A stretch of DNA of 7,911 nt from Reyranella sp. (GCA_016780605.1 JADHLS010000227.1:1-7911); one strand, 5' to 3'; positions 1 to 5,076 are shown, numbered from the stretch's first letter. Translations and numbers: made by a program. Notes: generated by a model from the letters alone, not told the origin.

Positions 1-7
1 CACCTAG

Positions 8-30
8 CCTCTCCCCCAGCGGGGGAGAGG
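8..30. repeat. Perfect 10-bp inverted repeat (hairpin)
   Basis: Arms CCTCTCCCCC (8-17) and GGGGGAGAGG (21-30) are perfect complements around the 3-nt loop AGC. There is no T-run after either arm, so it is not a classical intrinsic terminator. C-rich/G-rich hairpins of this sort are common dispersed intergenic repeats in alphaproteobacterial genomes (general knowledge). It lies just before the DUF1491 gene and may belong to the 3' end of a gene left of the window. Confidence 0.6.
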
Positions 31-58
31 AACGTGAGCGTCGAGTGAGGTGTCTTGC

Positions 59-394
59 ATGGTGATGGGGCTCACGACCGGCCTTTGGGTCAGCGCGCAG
101 GTGCGGCTGTGCGACCGCGCGTTCATTCCGGCCGCCGTGGTGCGCCGCGGCGATCCCGATGCCGGGACGGTGTTGCTCAAGATCAACCGCTTCGAGGCGG
201 GCGTGACCGTCTACACCCAGGCAAGCTCGATGGATGACGGGCCGGCCTGGAGCCGCGGCACCGGCCCCAACCCGGTGACCGAGCCCGAGGCCGACGCCTA
301 CATCGCCCGCCAGGTCGCGCGCGATCCCGACGTCTGGGTGCTGGAGATCGAGGATCGCCGCGGCGAGTACAAGCTCGACGGCAAGGTCGTGTAG
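59..394 (+). CDS. DUF1491 family protein
   Basis: A protein of 111 residues from the chosen start, about the usual length of the DUF1491 family, which is mostly alphaproteobacterial and has no established function. Family-like segments are the N-terminal TGLWVSAQVRLC, then VVRRGDPDAGTVLLKINR, and near the C-terminus EADAYIARQVARDPDVWVLE followed by IEDRRG. No signal peptide or membrane segment is visible, so it is probably cytosolic. Possible starts are GTG 50, ATG 59, GTG 62 and ATG 65. ATG 59 is preferred because GAGG at 47-50 lies 8 nt upstream; ATG 65 is the main alternative. The gene stands alone: a hairpin precedes it and a 126-bp spacer with its own promoter-like signals separates it from the next gene. 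Family assignment is from recall of the motif pattern; function is unknown. Confidence 0.85.
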   Translation: MVMGLTTGLWVSAQVRLCDRAFIPAAVVRRGDPDAGTVLLKINRFEAGVTVYTQASSMDDGPAWSRGTGPNPVTEPEADAYIARQVARDPDVWVLEIEDRRGEYKLDGKVV

Positions 395-441
395 CGGCGA
401 GACATGCATTTTTCAGTCGCAGTCGTCATAACGCGGCCACA

Positions 442-478
442 GTCTACAACTTATAATAGTATCCGGTAGACGTCTACC
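442..478 (+). promoter_or_regulatory. Candidate promoter and palindromic operator of the DUF692 cluster
   Basis: The 395-520 spacer is much more AT-rich than its surroundings. TATAAT at 452-457 is a perfect -10 hexamer. The -35 region (about 429-434, TAACGC) is poor, so an activator or an alternative sigma factor may be needed. The perfect 14-bp palindrome GGTAGACGTCTACC at 465-478 covers the expected transcription start. A further half-site GTCTAC at 442-447 lies exactly 30 bp (about three helical turns) before the GTCTAC at 472-477 and inverted to the GTAGAC at 466-471, so half-sites bracket the -10 box. This layout suits a repressor. A tandem CAGTCG pair lies at 414-425. The regulator itself is not in the window. 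Confidence 0.5.
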
Positions 479-486
479 TCCCGTAG

Positions 487-499
487 TTGGGCCGCCCAA
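487..499. repeat. 13-bp inverted repeat in the 5' leader
   Basis: TTGGGC-C-GCCCAA at 487-499 is perfectly symmetrical about one central base. It lies between the candidate transcription start and the ribosome binding site (GGAG, 511-514) of the gene at 521. A one-base loop cannot form a normal hairpin, so if it works at all it would more likely be a protein-binding site than an RNA structure. Confidence 0.3.
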
Positions 500-520
500 T
501 CTTCAACAACGGAGCGTCAC

Positions 521-766
521 ATGGCCAAGGAACGTATTGCCAATATCCAGCTCGTCCGCGACGGCGTGCAGCCCGTGCTCAAGGTCACCGTGCCCAAGGG
601 CACGACCCTCGCCGACACGGTACGGCTGCAGCCCACGCTCAGCGACCTGCTGGGCAAGCTGAAAGGCTGCCTGCCCTGCAATTCGGGCGTGCCGATCCTG
701 TTCCAGGAGCAGGAAGAGATCGAGAACCTGGTGAAGGTCGACCTCGGCACCATGAAGCGGATGTGA
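521..766 (+). CDS. Small CxxC protein, candidate RiPP precursor
   Basis: A protein of 81 residues that I do not recognise with certainty. It starts at ATG 521 with GGAG (511-514) 6 nt upstream. The first half is charged with hydrophobic segments (VLKVTVPKGTTLADTVRLQP). The middle holds the only two cysteines, C50 and C53, in KGCLPCNSGVPILFQEQEE, and the C-terminus is again charged. There is no signal peptide. The stop is 3 nt before the DUF692 gene, so the two are almost certainly cotranscribed and probably translationally coupled. DUF692 enzymes (MbnB, TglH, HvfB/BufB types) usually act on cysteines of a small protein encoded beside them. By position and the CxxC this is the likely substrate, with C50/C53 and nearby Asn54 as candidate sites. 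Against this, the cysteines are not at the C-terminus and no clear leader/core boundary is visible; it might be a small folded metal- or redox-active protein. Confidence 0.65.
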   Translation: MAKERIANIQLVRDGVQPVLKVTVPKGTTLADTVRLQPTLSDLLGKLKGCLPCNSGVPILFQEQEEIENLVKVDLGTMKRM

Positions 767-769
767 GCC

Positions 770-1684
770 ATGGCCGCGCGAGTCGGCGTCCTGTTCAACG
801 GCTCGCTGGTCGACCTCGTTCGCGCCCGGCCCGATGCCGCCGACTTCCTGTCGGTGATACCGGAGAGGTTCTGGCAGGACCTCGGGCGCGATCGCGGGGA
901 GAGGTTTGTCCCTCTCCCCGACGAGGTCGCGCTGCTCGACGAGCTGGCGTCGCACCATCGGCTGGTCGCGCACGGCGTCGGCCTGTCGATCGCCAGCGGC
1001 TCGACCTTCGACATCGATCACGTGAAACAGCTGGCCAAGTGGCATCGGCGCTACCGGTTCGGCTGGATCAGCGAGCATCTCTCGGCGGTGCGCGTGCAGA
1101 CCGAGGTGACGGCCGATCATCACGCCGGGCTCGCCCTGCCGCTTCCCTGGGACCACGACCTGCTCGAGATGCTGTGCGAGCGCGTGGGCCGCGTGCAGGA
1201 CATGCTGGGCACCAGGCTCCTGCTCGAGAACGGCGTGGTGCACACGCCGGTACCCGATTGCGACATGAGCGAGGAGGATTTCGTCAACGCCCTGGTGCGG
1301 CGGACCGGCTGCGGCCTGCTGCTCGACCTGCACAACCTCCACGTCAATGCCGTCAATCTCGGCATCGGTCCCGATCTCTATATCGACCGCCTCGATCTCG
1401 ACGCGGTGGGCGAGATGCATGTCGCCGGCGGCAACCGGCTGTTCGGCGCCTACCTCGACAGTCATGCCGGCGCCTGCCCGGCCGAGGTCTGGCGCCTGCT
1501 CAGACGCACCGCGCCGCGCTGCCGCAACCTCGCGGGCGTCACCTTCGAGTTCCACGAATCCTACTTCCCCGGTCTCGGCGAGGCCGGTGTGCTGAAGGAG
1601 CTCGACCGCATGCGCGCAGCACTTGCTCGACCGGAGGCACCATCATGTCGATCGCCGAATTCCAGCGCGCTTTTGCCGACCTGA
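770..1684 (+). CDS. DUF692 / MNIO-family enzyme (MbnB-like)
   Basis: A protein of 304 residues, the family's usual length, with a TIM-barrel pattern. Conserved DUF692 blocks occur in order: AHGVGLSI (H68), SEHLS (E102, H103), LPLPW (123-127), LLEN (E153, N154), CGLLLDLHNLHVNAVN (D186, N189), EMHVAGG (H217), YLDSHAG (D230, H232) and VTFEFHE (E260). These His/Asp/Glu/Asn positions correspond to the metal ligands of the family, and all appear intact. Characterised relatives are multinuclear iron oxidases that convert peptide cysteines to oxazolone/thioamide, thiooxazole or related groups, usually with a partner protein. It begins 3 nt after the small CxxC gene, with only a weak ribosome site, and overlaps the next gene by 40 bp, indicating one operon and coupled translation. 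The last ~15 residues lie in that overlap and look unconserved. The fold assignment is firm; the chemistry here is inferred. Confidence 0.9.
   Translation: MAARVGVLFNGSLVDLVRARPDAADFLSVIPERFWQDLGRDRGERFVPLPDEVALLDELASHHRLVAHGVGLSIASGSTFDIDHVKQLAKWHRRYRFGWISEHLSAVRVQTEVTADHHAGLALPLPWDHDLLEMLCERVGRVQDMLGTRLLLENGVVHTPVPDCDMSEEDFVNALVRRTGCGLLLDLHNLHVNAVNLGIGPDLYIDRLDLDAVGEMHVAGGNRLFGAYLDSHAGACPAEVWRLLRRTAPRCRNLAGVTFEFHESYFPGLGEAGVLKELDRMRAALARPEAPSCRSPNSSALLPT
895..920. repeat. 10-bp inverted repeat inside the DUF692 gene
   Basis: CGGGGAGAGG (895-904) and CCTCTCCCCG (911-920) are perfect complements around a 6-nt loop. The core GGGGAGAGG/CCTCTCCCC is the same as in the hairpin at 8-30. Here it is within the coding sequence (residues GERFVPLPDE, 43-52), in frame, before the first catalytic histidine. 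It could be chance in GC-rich DNA or a dispersed repeat tolerated in a variable loop. Confidence 0.35.
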
Positions 1685-2229
1685 TCGCCGCACCCGAACG
1701 GTGCCTCGACCTGCGCGCGGGCGCCGATGTGCTGGCCGAGTATGCCCTCAGTGCACGCGAGCAGCAGCGACTGCAAGCGATGGCGCGCGAGGAAGGAATG
1801 TCGATCAACTGCTCGCTGTTTCGCGTGAACCGCCTGATCCCCGTCTATTCGGTGCTGCCCAACTCCTGCCGCCTGCTGGGGGGCCGGCTGATGGCGGAGC
1901 TCGACGCCTTCTGGGCGGCCTCGCGCCACGCCACCCTGCAGTATCGCTGGGAAGCCTGGCGCTTCGGCCTGTGGCTGCGGGAGCGCATCGCCGCGGGTCT
2001 CCTGCCCGGCGGTCCGGTCGAGGACATGGTCCGGCTGGAGCTCGCGATCTTCGACGCACAGGCAGCAGCCGATGCCGACGGCAGGCAGCGCATCGTCAAG
2101 CTGCGTTACGATCCCGACGCGCTGCTCGACCCAGCGATTGCTGTCGAGGAGCTCGCCCCATCGCCGACGGCAATCGCCGTCGTGATCGACGCGACCGGAA
2201 AGCAGCTGTCGGTTCGCCGCGCCGCGTAG
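1645..2229 (+). CDS. Probable MbnC-like partner of the DUF692 enzyme
   Basis: A protein of 194 residues starting at ATG 1645 with GGAGG (1633-1637) 7 nt upstream, a clear ribosome site that fixes the start inside the previous gene. It is soluble and largely helical by composition. The most distinctive block is INCSLFRVNRLIPVYSVLP followed by NSCRLLGGRLMAELDAFW (about 54-90), then LQYRWEAWRFGLWLRERI (98-115), which resembles my recollection of the MbnC-type helper that binds the precursor and forms a complex with MbnB. Cysteines are C20, C56 and C75. The C-terminal third (about 145-194) looks like a small beta-rich segment. Most DUF692 enzymes need such a partner, and position in the operon supports the role more than sequence does. 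A DUF2063/HvfC-type partner is the alternative. The gene ends 2 bp from the convergent stop of the M23 gene; both stops lie in the palindrome TAGGCCTA (2227-2234). Confidence 0.6.
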   Translation: MSIAEFQRAFADLIAAPERCLDLRAGADVLAEYALSAREQQRLQAMAREEGMSINCSLFRVNRLIPVYSVLPNSCRLLGGRLMAELDAFWAASRHATLQYRWEAWRFGLWLRERIAAGLLPGGPVEDMVRLELAIFDAQAAADADGRQRIVKLRYDPDALLDPAIAVEELAPSPTAIAVVIDATGKQLSVRRAA

Positions 2230-2231
2230 GC

Positions 2232-3137
2232 CTATTGCGCCGGCAGCACCGTCATCGGATCGATGGTCTTGCTGCCGCCGCGACGCACCTCGAAGTGGAC
2301 CCGTGGACTGGCCGCACCGCCCGAGGTGCCGGCCTTGGCGATGACCTGGCCCTTCTTCACCGCGTCGCCCTTCTTCACCAGAAGCGCCTCGTTGTTGCCG
2401 TAGGCCGTGATGTAGCCGCCGGGATGCTGGACCAGCAGCAGGTTGCCGAGATGGGCGACGTCGGAGCCGGCATAGATCACGGTGCCTCCGTCGGCCGCCT
2501 TCACCGACTCGCCGGCGGTGGCCTGGATGTCGATGCCGTCGTTCTTCTGGCCGCCGGCCGCGGTGCCGTAGGGCGCCAGGATCTTGCCGTTGACCGGCCA
2601 GGCCATGCGCGGCGGCGGCGTGGCCGCGACGCTGACCGGCTCGGATTTCGGCGTCTCGCCGGCGGGTGCGGCAAGCGGCGTCGGCTGGCCGGCCGTGTGC
2701 GCCGGCGCGGCCGCGCCCGATTCGCCCTTGGCGCCGGGCGGCGGAGCCAGGCTCTCCTTCTTGACCGGGCCAGGGGCGTTGGGGGCGACGGCCTGGGTGG
2801 CGCCGCCGGTGTTGTCGGCGACGAACTTGGCGCCGGGCAATTCGAGGTACTGGCCGACCTTCAACGTGTAGGGCGGGCCCTTGAGCTTGTTGCGGTCGAT
2901 GATGGTCTGTTCCGACACGCCAAAGCGCTGCGAAACGCTTGCGACGGTGTCCTTCTCGTTCACGACGTAGACGGCCGCGGCATTCGGGCCAGCGCCCGAA
3001 CCGGGATATTCGGTGGTGCCCGGACGGGTACCGAACGGATTGGCGCAGGCGCCGAGCGCGACCGACAGCGCCGCCGTTGTACCCAGCGTGCGCATCCAGC
3101 CGGCCCATCGCGAGGGGTAGCGAGGGGCTCTTTTCAT
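2232..3137 (-). CDS. nlpD: LysM and M23 (LytM) domain lipoprotein, NlpD-like
   Basis: A protein of 301 residues. A lipoprotein signal ends in the lipobox LGAC with C31 as the probable lipidated cysteine, placing it in the cell envelope. A LysM peptidoglycan-binding domain follows (about 56-101, YVVNEKDTVASVSQRFGVSE to VGQYLELPG). A Pro/Ala-rich linker (about 110-176) leads to a LytM/M23 domain (about 178-297). The zinc site is degenerate: the first His of HxxxD is N199 (D203 remains), the HxH motif reads RVH (R279, H281), and YAH reads YGN (N248). It is therefore probably not a peptidase but, like NlpD/EnvC, an activator of an amidase in septal wall splitting. The surE-pcm-nlpD order is classical; here a two-gene cassette separates it from pcm. 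ATG 3137 is chosen; Met15 is possible but leaves a very short n-region. TAGAAT at 3144-3149 lies just 6 nt before the ATG. Confidence 0.88.
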   Translation of the reverse strand: MKRAPRYPSRWAGWMRTLGTTAALSVALGACANPFGTRPGTTEYPGSGAGPNAAAVYVVNEKDTVASVSQRFGVSEQTIIDRNKLKGPPYTLKVGQYLELPGAKFVADNTGGATQAVAPNAPGPVKKESLAPPPGAKGESGAAAPAHTAGQPTPLAAPAGETPKSEPVSVAATPPPRMAWPVNGKILAPYGTAAGGQKNDGIDIQATAGESVKAADGGTVIYAGSDVAHLGNLLLVQHPGGYITAYGNNEALLVKKGDAVKKGQVIAKAGTSGGAASPRVHFEVRRGGSKTIDPMTVLPAQ

Positions 3138-3157
3138 GCCCCCATTCTACTGCATCA

Positions 3158-3175
3158 CGATTCCGGCGGGAATCG
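3158..3175. repeat. 7-bp inverted repeat upstream of the M23 gene
   Basis: CGATTCC (3158-3164) and GGAATCG (3169-3175) are perfect complements around GGCG. On the minus strand it lies about 20 nt before the start codon of the M23 lipoprotein gene, just upstream of a TAGAAT that could be a -10 box. It might be an operator or a leader hairpin; nothing further supports either. Confidence 0.3.
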
Positions 3176-3178
3176 GGT

Positions 3179-3307
3179 TCATCCCGACCGGAGCCGAGCG
3201 CAGCGAGGCGCAGCGGAGGGACCTTTTTTTGCCGCAGTGTCAGGAAAAAGGTCCCTCGACTGCGCCGCCCCCCACTTCGTTTTGGGGGCGGCTCCGCTCG
3301 GGATGAC
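3179..3307. repeat. Long imperfect palindrome between the selenoprotein and M23 genes
   Basis: This fills most of the 172-bp gap 3138-3309. The outer arms TCATCCCGA (3179-3187) and TCGGGATGA (3298-3306) pair, followed by CGGAGCC (3189-3195) with GGCTCCG (3290-3296). The inner stem is GGCGCAG (3207-3213) with CTGCGCC (3260-3266), a 2-nt internal loop, then GAGGGACCTTTTT (3216-3228) with AAAAAGGTCCCTC (3245-3257). A separate side hairpin pairs GCCGCCCCC (3264-3272) with GGGGGCGGC (3284-3292). The outer sequence and the GCGCAG..GAGGGACC core resemble the palindrome at 4973-5047. It begins 2 nt after the selenoprotein stop and may also cause 3' end formation, although there is no standard terminator T-tract. 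Confidence 0.75.
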
Positions 3308-3309
3308 GC

Positions 3310-3831
3310 TTAGGCGTCAAGCAATATCGCCAGGGCCTGTTGGTAAGCCACCTCGGCGCGGGCCTTGAGCTCCGGCAAAGTGCAGCTGCCGATCGGGTGC
3401 TGGACCCTGGTAAAGGGGTAGTCGGGAAGCCCCAGGACGCGCGCGATGTTCTTCGCGGTCACTTCGAAGGGCGTCGTGCAGATCACCACGGCCCGCTTGC
3501 CGAGCTGCTCGAAGGAGATGCCGTCGTGCAGACTGCACGTCGAGCAGGACCCTCAATCCCCCAGGCCGGTGATCAGGAAGTCGACTTCCGGCGCCACCTG
3601 GTTGAGCGTGTTGGCGGGAGCGGGCGCGCTCGCGTTCTTCTTCGAGGCAAGCTTGACCACGGTGCAGCCGTGGCGCTGCACGAAGAGCTGGGCGACCTCG
3701 TTCAGCATCTCCTCGGCGTTGAGCTTGCCGTTCTCCAGGATGCCGATGCGCGCGCCGTCGAGCTTGGCAAGCTTGGGCGCCCGGGTGCGTTTGCGTGTCG
3801 CCATGGTCGCGGTGGGAGCATAGAGCTGCAT
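3310..3831 (-). CDS. UGSC-family selenoprotein (TGA at 3553-3555 read as Sec)
   Basis: Read through one internal TGA, the frame gives 173 residues ending at TAA 3310-3312. The TGA is codon 93 and is followed by Gly94-Ser95-Cys96, the [Sec/Cys]-Gly-Ser-Cys signature that names the UGSC family, a (seleno)protein family of unknown reaction but presumably redox. The part before the TGA contains LDGARIGILENGKLNAEEML and VDFLITGLGD, a Rossmann-like strand-helix pattern. The part after it is equally protein-like: STCSLHDGISFEQLGKRAVV, ICTTPFEVTAKNIARVLGLP and HPIGSCTLPELKARAEVAYQ. Cysteines are C55, C82-free region, C96, C99, C118 and C150. A SECIS-like hairpin follows the TGA (3521-3543). The start ATG 3831 has AGGAGG 5-6 nt upstream, and the gene follows its partner by 9 nt. 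The alternative, a nonsense mutation, is less likely because the motif, hairpin and continued frame all agree. Sec-synthesis genes are not in the window. Confidence 0.88.
3521..3543 (-). promoter_or_regulatory. Bacterial SECIS-like stem-loop
   Basis: Just after the TGA (3553-3555), on the minus strand, CGTGCA (3534-3539) pairs perfectly with TGCACG (3525-3530) around the loop GTC (3531-3533). An A·A mismatch and then UCG/CGG (3541-3543 with 3521-3523) extend the stem. The loop begins 20 nt after the TGA and its first base is G, as bacterial SECIS elements require for SelB binding. The tip GCA-GUC-UGCAC is close to the tip of the E. coli fdhF SECIS as I recall it (GCA-GGUC-UGCAC). The bulged U of fdhF is not seen here. 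It lies inside the coding region, as is normal in bacteria. Confidence 0.78.
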
Positions 3832-3840
3832 CGGGTCCTC

Positions 3841-4914
3841 CTACCTCTTCTTGGCGATGCGAATCGGCACGTGCTGCAGGATCGAGCCGCGACCGCGACT
3901 CCACGACGGCAGAAAGCACGAATGGCCGCCGGCGTCACCGCCGCCCAAGGTGATCAGTATGTCGTCGGGGGTAAGGCCGCGATGCATGAAATCCTTCTCG
4001 GCCAGCACATGGGCGCCATTGCCGTGCTGGGTGTCGTACTCGCGATCGCGGAACTTGCCGACGCCCTTCATGCCCTCGACCGAGCGCTTGGCGTGGCTGA
4101 ACAGGAACGCTTGCGTCTGCTTTCGCGTCCATCCCGCGCCGGCCACGATCTGCATGTGCTCGGGCGCCAGGATGACCACGCTCTGGCCCAGGGTGATGCA
4201 GCCGTAGTTGGCCATGGCGTCGGCCACCGAGCCTAAAACCTGCTCGGGCGTGTTGCCGCCATGGTTCTCGACATTGCAGAAGCCGCCCGCGGCGTAGACG
4301 GTGACGCTCGACGTGCCGGCCGGATAGCCCTGCTCCTGGCAGAGCAGCGGCCACGGGTTGCCCCGCGCGCGCTCGGCGATGCAGAGGCTGTACTTGCCGG
4401 GGTTGCCCTGGGTGGATTTGTCGGAGATGCCGGGCAGCATCTGGAAGACGTTGCGCAGGATGAGCCGCGTCGCGCGGCCGATCGTGGCATTGGGGCGATT
4501 GCCCGGGCCGAACAGGTTGACGTCGGCATTCATGCCGATCTCGTCGGCCAGCGGCCCGCTCACCACCAGCAGCGGCGCCGAGCCGCCGGTGCTGGCGGTC
4601 GAGCCGTGGAAGTTGAACGGTTCGCGGTCCATCGCCTCGAAGGCGGCGACCAGCACGGGGAAGTACGCCGGCAGGCAGCCCGCCATGACGGCGTTCACCG
4701 CGGCCGCATGCAGCGAGAGCTCGAGGCCTGTCGCCGGATGTTTGGCGATCACCGTCTCCGGCGGCCGATCATCGGCGGCCAGCATGGCATGCACGCGATC
4801 GACCTGCGGCGGCACGACCGGCAGGCCGTCGGTCCAGCCCTGGTCGTAACAGTAGTCGATGGCGGCCAGCAGGTCGTCCGGTGCCTCGTGGATGCGCGGT
4901 GCGGCGACCGCCAT
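3841..4914 (-). CDS. Conserved protein of unknown function, partner of the UGSC selenoprotein
   Basis: A protein of 357 residues without signal peptide or clear membrane segment. I do not know a characterised function. Conserved-looking blocks are GWTDGLPVVPP (26-36), HAAAVNAVMAGCLP (69-82), FNFHGSTASTGGSAPLLVVSGP (100-121, glycine-rich), NATIGRATRLILRNVF (142-157), SVTVYAAGGFCNVENHGGN (203-221) and, near the end, ITLGGGDAGGHSCFLP (321-336). Cysteines are C22, C80, C178, C192, C213, C239 and C333; C213 and C333 lie in the most conserved-looking places beside His/Gly-rich loops. ATG 4914 has GGGGAGGA 6 nt upstream. The stop TAG forms part of the ribosome site of the selenoprotein 9 nt downstream, so the pair is one translational unit and the products probably act together, perhaps as two parts of one redox enzyme. 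A weak own promoter lies upstream. Codon use and GC match the neighbours. Confidence 0.8.
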   Translation of the reverse strand: MAVAAPRIHEAPDDLLAAIDYCYDQGWTDGLPVVPPQVDRVHAMLAADDRPPETVIAKHPATGLELSLHAAAVNAVMAGCLPAYFPVLVAAFEAMDREPFNFHGSTASTGGSAPLLVVSGPLADEIGMNADVNLFGPGNRPNATIGRATRLILRNVFQMLPGISDKSTQGNPGKYSLCIAERARGNPWPLLCQEQGYPAGTSSVTVYAAGGFCNVENHGGNTPEQVLGSVADAMANYGCITLGQSVVILAPEHMQIVAGAGWTRKQTQAFLFSHAKRSVEGMKGVGKFRDREYDTQHGNGAHVLAEKDFMHRGLTPDDILITLGGGDAGGHSCFLPSWSRGRGSILQHVPIRIAKKR

Positions 4915-4941
4915 GCCTGATCCTCCCCTAGCGTTTCAACA

Positions 4942-4969
4942 ATCCTAGATCGCATCGCGCGCAACACAA
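4942..4969 (-). promoter_or_regulatory. Weak candidate sigma70-type promoter of the selenoprotein cassette
   Basis: On the minus strand TTGTGT (4964-4969) and TAGGAT (4942-4947) are separated by 16 bp, matching 3/6 and 4/6 of the -35 and -10 consensus. They lie between the palindromic repeat and the ribosome site of the gene starting at 4914, so the cassette could be transcribed apart from the serS-surE-pcm operon. The match is weak and might be chance. Confidence 0.3.
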
Positions 4970-4972
4970 GCT

Positions 4973-5047
4973 GTCGTCCTGAGCGTAGCGAAGGACCTCA
5001 TCGCCGCTTGCAATCGGCATGAGATCCTTCGCTGCGCTCAGGATGAC
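4973..5047. repeat. REP/ERIC-like palindromic intergenic repeat
   Basis: Two 29-bp arms, 4973-5001 and 5019-5047, are inverted copies with only three differences, all transitions (GTCRTCCTGAGCGYAGCGAA, then GGAYCTCAT). An inner GCCG (5003-5006)/CGGC (5015-5018) pair extends the stem over the loop CTTGCAAT. The motif GTCATCCTGAGC...GAAGGA is, as I recall, a widespread dispersed repeat in GC-rich bacterial genomes. It lies 29 bp past the pcm stop, in the 162-bp gap between pcm and the cassette, and may act as transcript 3' end protection or a weak terminator. Confidence 0.8.
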
Positions 5048-5076
5048 ATGAGTCGGGCCTCCCGGTCCGCCTCTTG

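Noticed and set aside
503..1555. A 350-residue minus-strand open frame
   Set aside because: It lies antisense to the well supported DUF692 gene and has no recognisable motif; long antisense frames are expected at this GC content.
487..1644. The upstream part of the long plus-strand frame that ends at 2229
   Set aside because: It is Arg/Ala/Pro-rich and overlaps the small CxxC gene and the DUF692 gene in another frame; a GGAGG ribosome site marks the real start at 1645.
3216..3257. Intrinsic terminator (stem with T/A tip)
   Set aside because: The T/A run is inside the stem rather than after it in either direction, so it does not fit a classical terminator; it is kept as part of a repeat.
1623..3368. 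A 581-residue plus-strand open frame
   Set aside because: It overlaps the partner gene in another frame and then runs antisense through the whole M23 lipoprotein gene and the repeat; its composition is Arg/Gly/Ala-rich.
3553..3831. A 92-residue protein ending at the TGA, or a pseudogene cut by a nonsense mutation
   Set aside because: The frame continues past the TGA with coherent sequence, the flanking residues form the UGSC motif, and a correctly placed SECIS-like hairpin follows; selenocysteine recoding explains all three.
3317..3919. A 200-residue minus-strand open frame across the cassette
   Set aside because: It is out of frame with the selenoprotein and its partner, has low-complexity Arg/Ala/Gly composition and no ribosome site; it is a GC-rich shadow.
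3340..4236. A 298-residue plus-strand open frame opposite the selenoprotein pair
   Set aside because: It is antisense to two genes with good ribosome sites and conserved-looking motifs, and has no sign of its own translation signals.
4973..5047. Terminal inverted repeats of an insertion sequence around the cassette
   Set aside because: Each border element is itself a complete palindrome, no transposase is present, and no target-site duplication was seen; dispersed REP-like repeats fit better.
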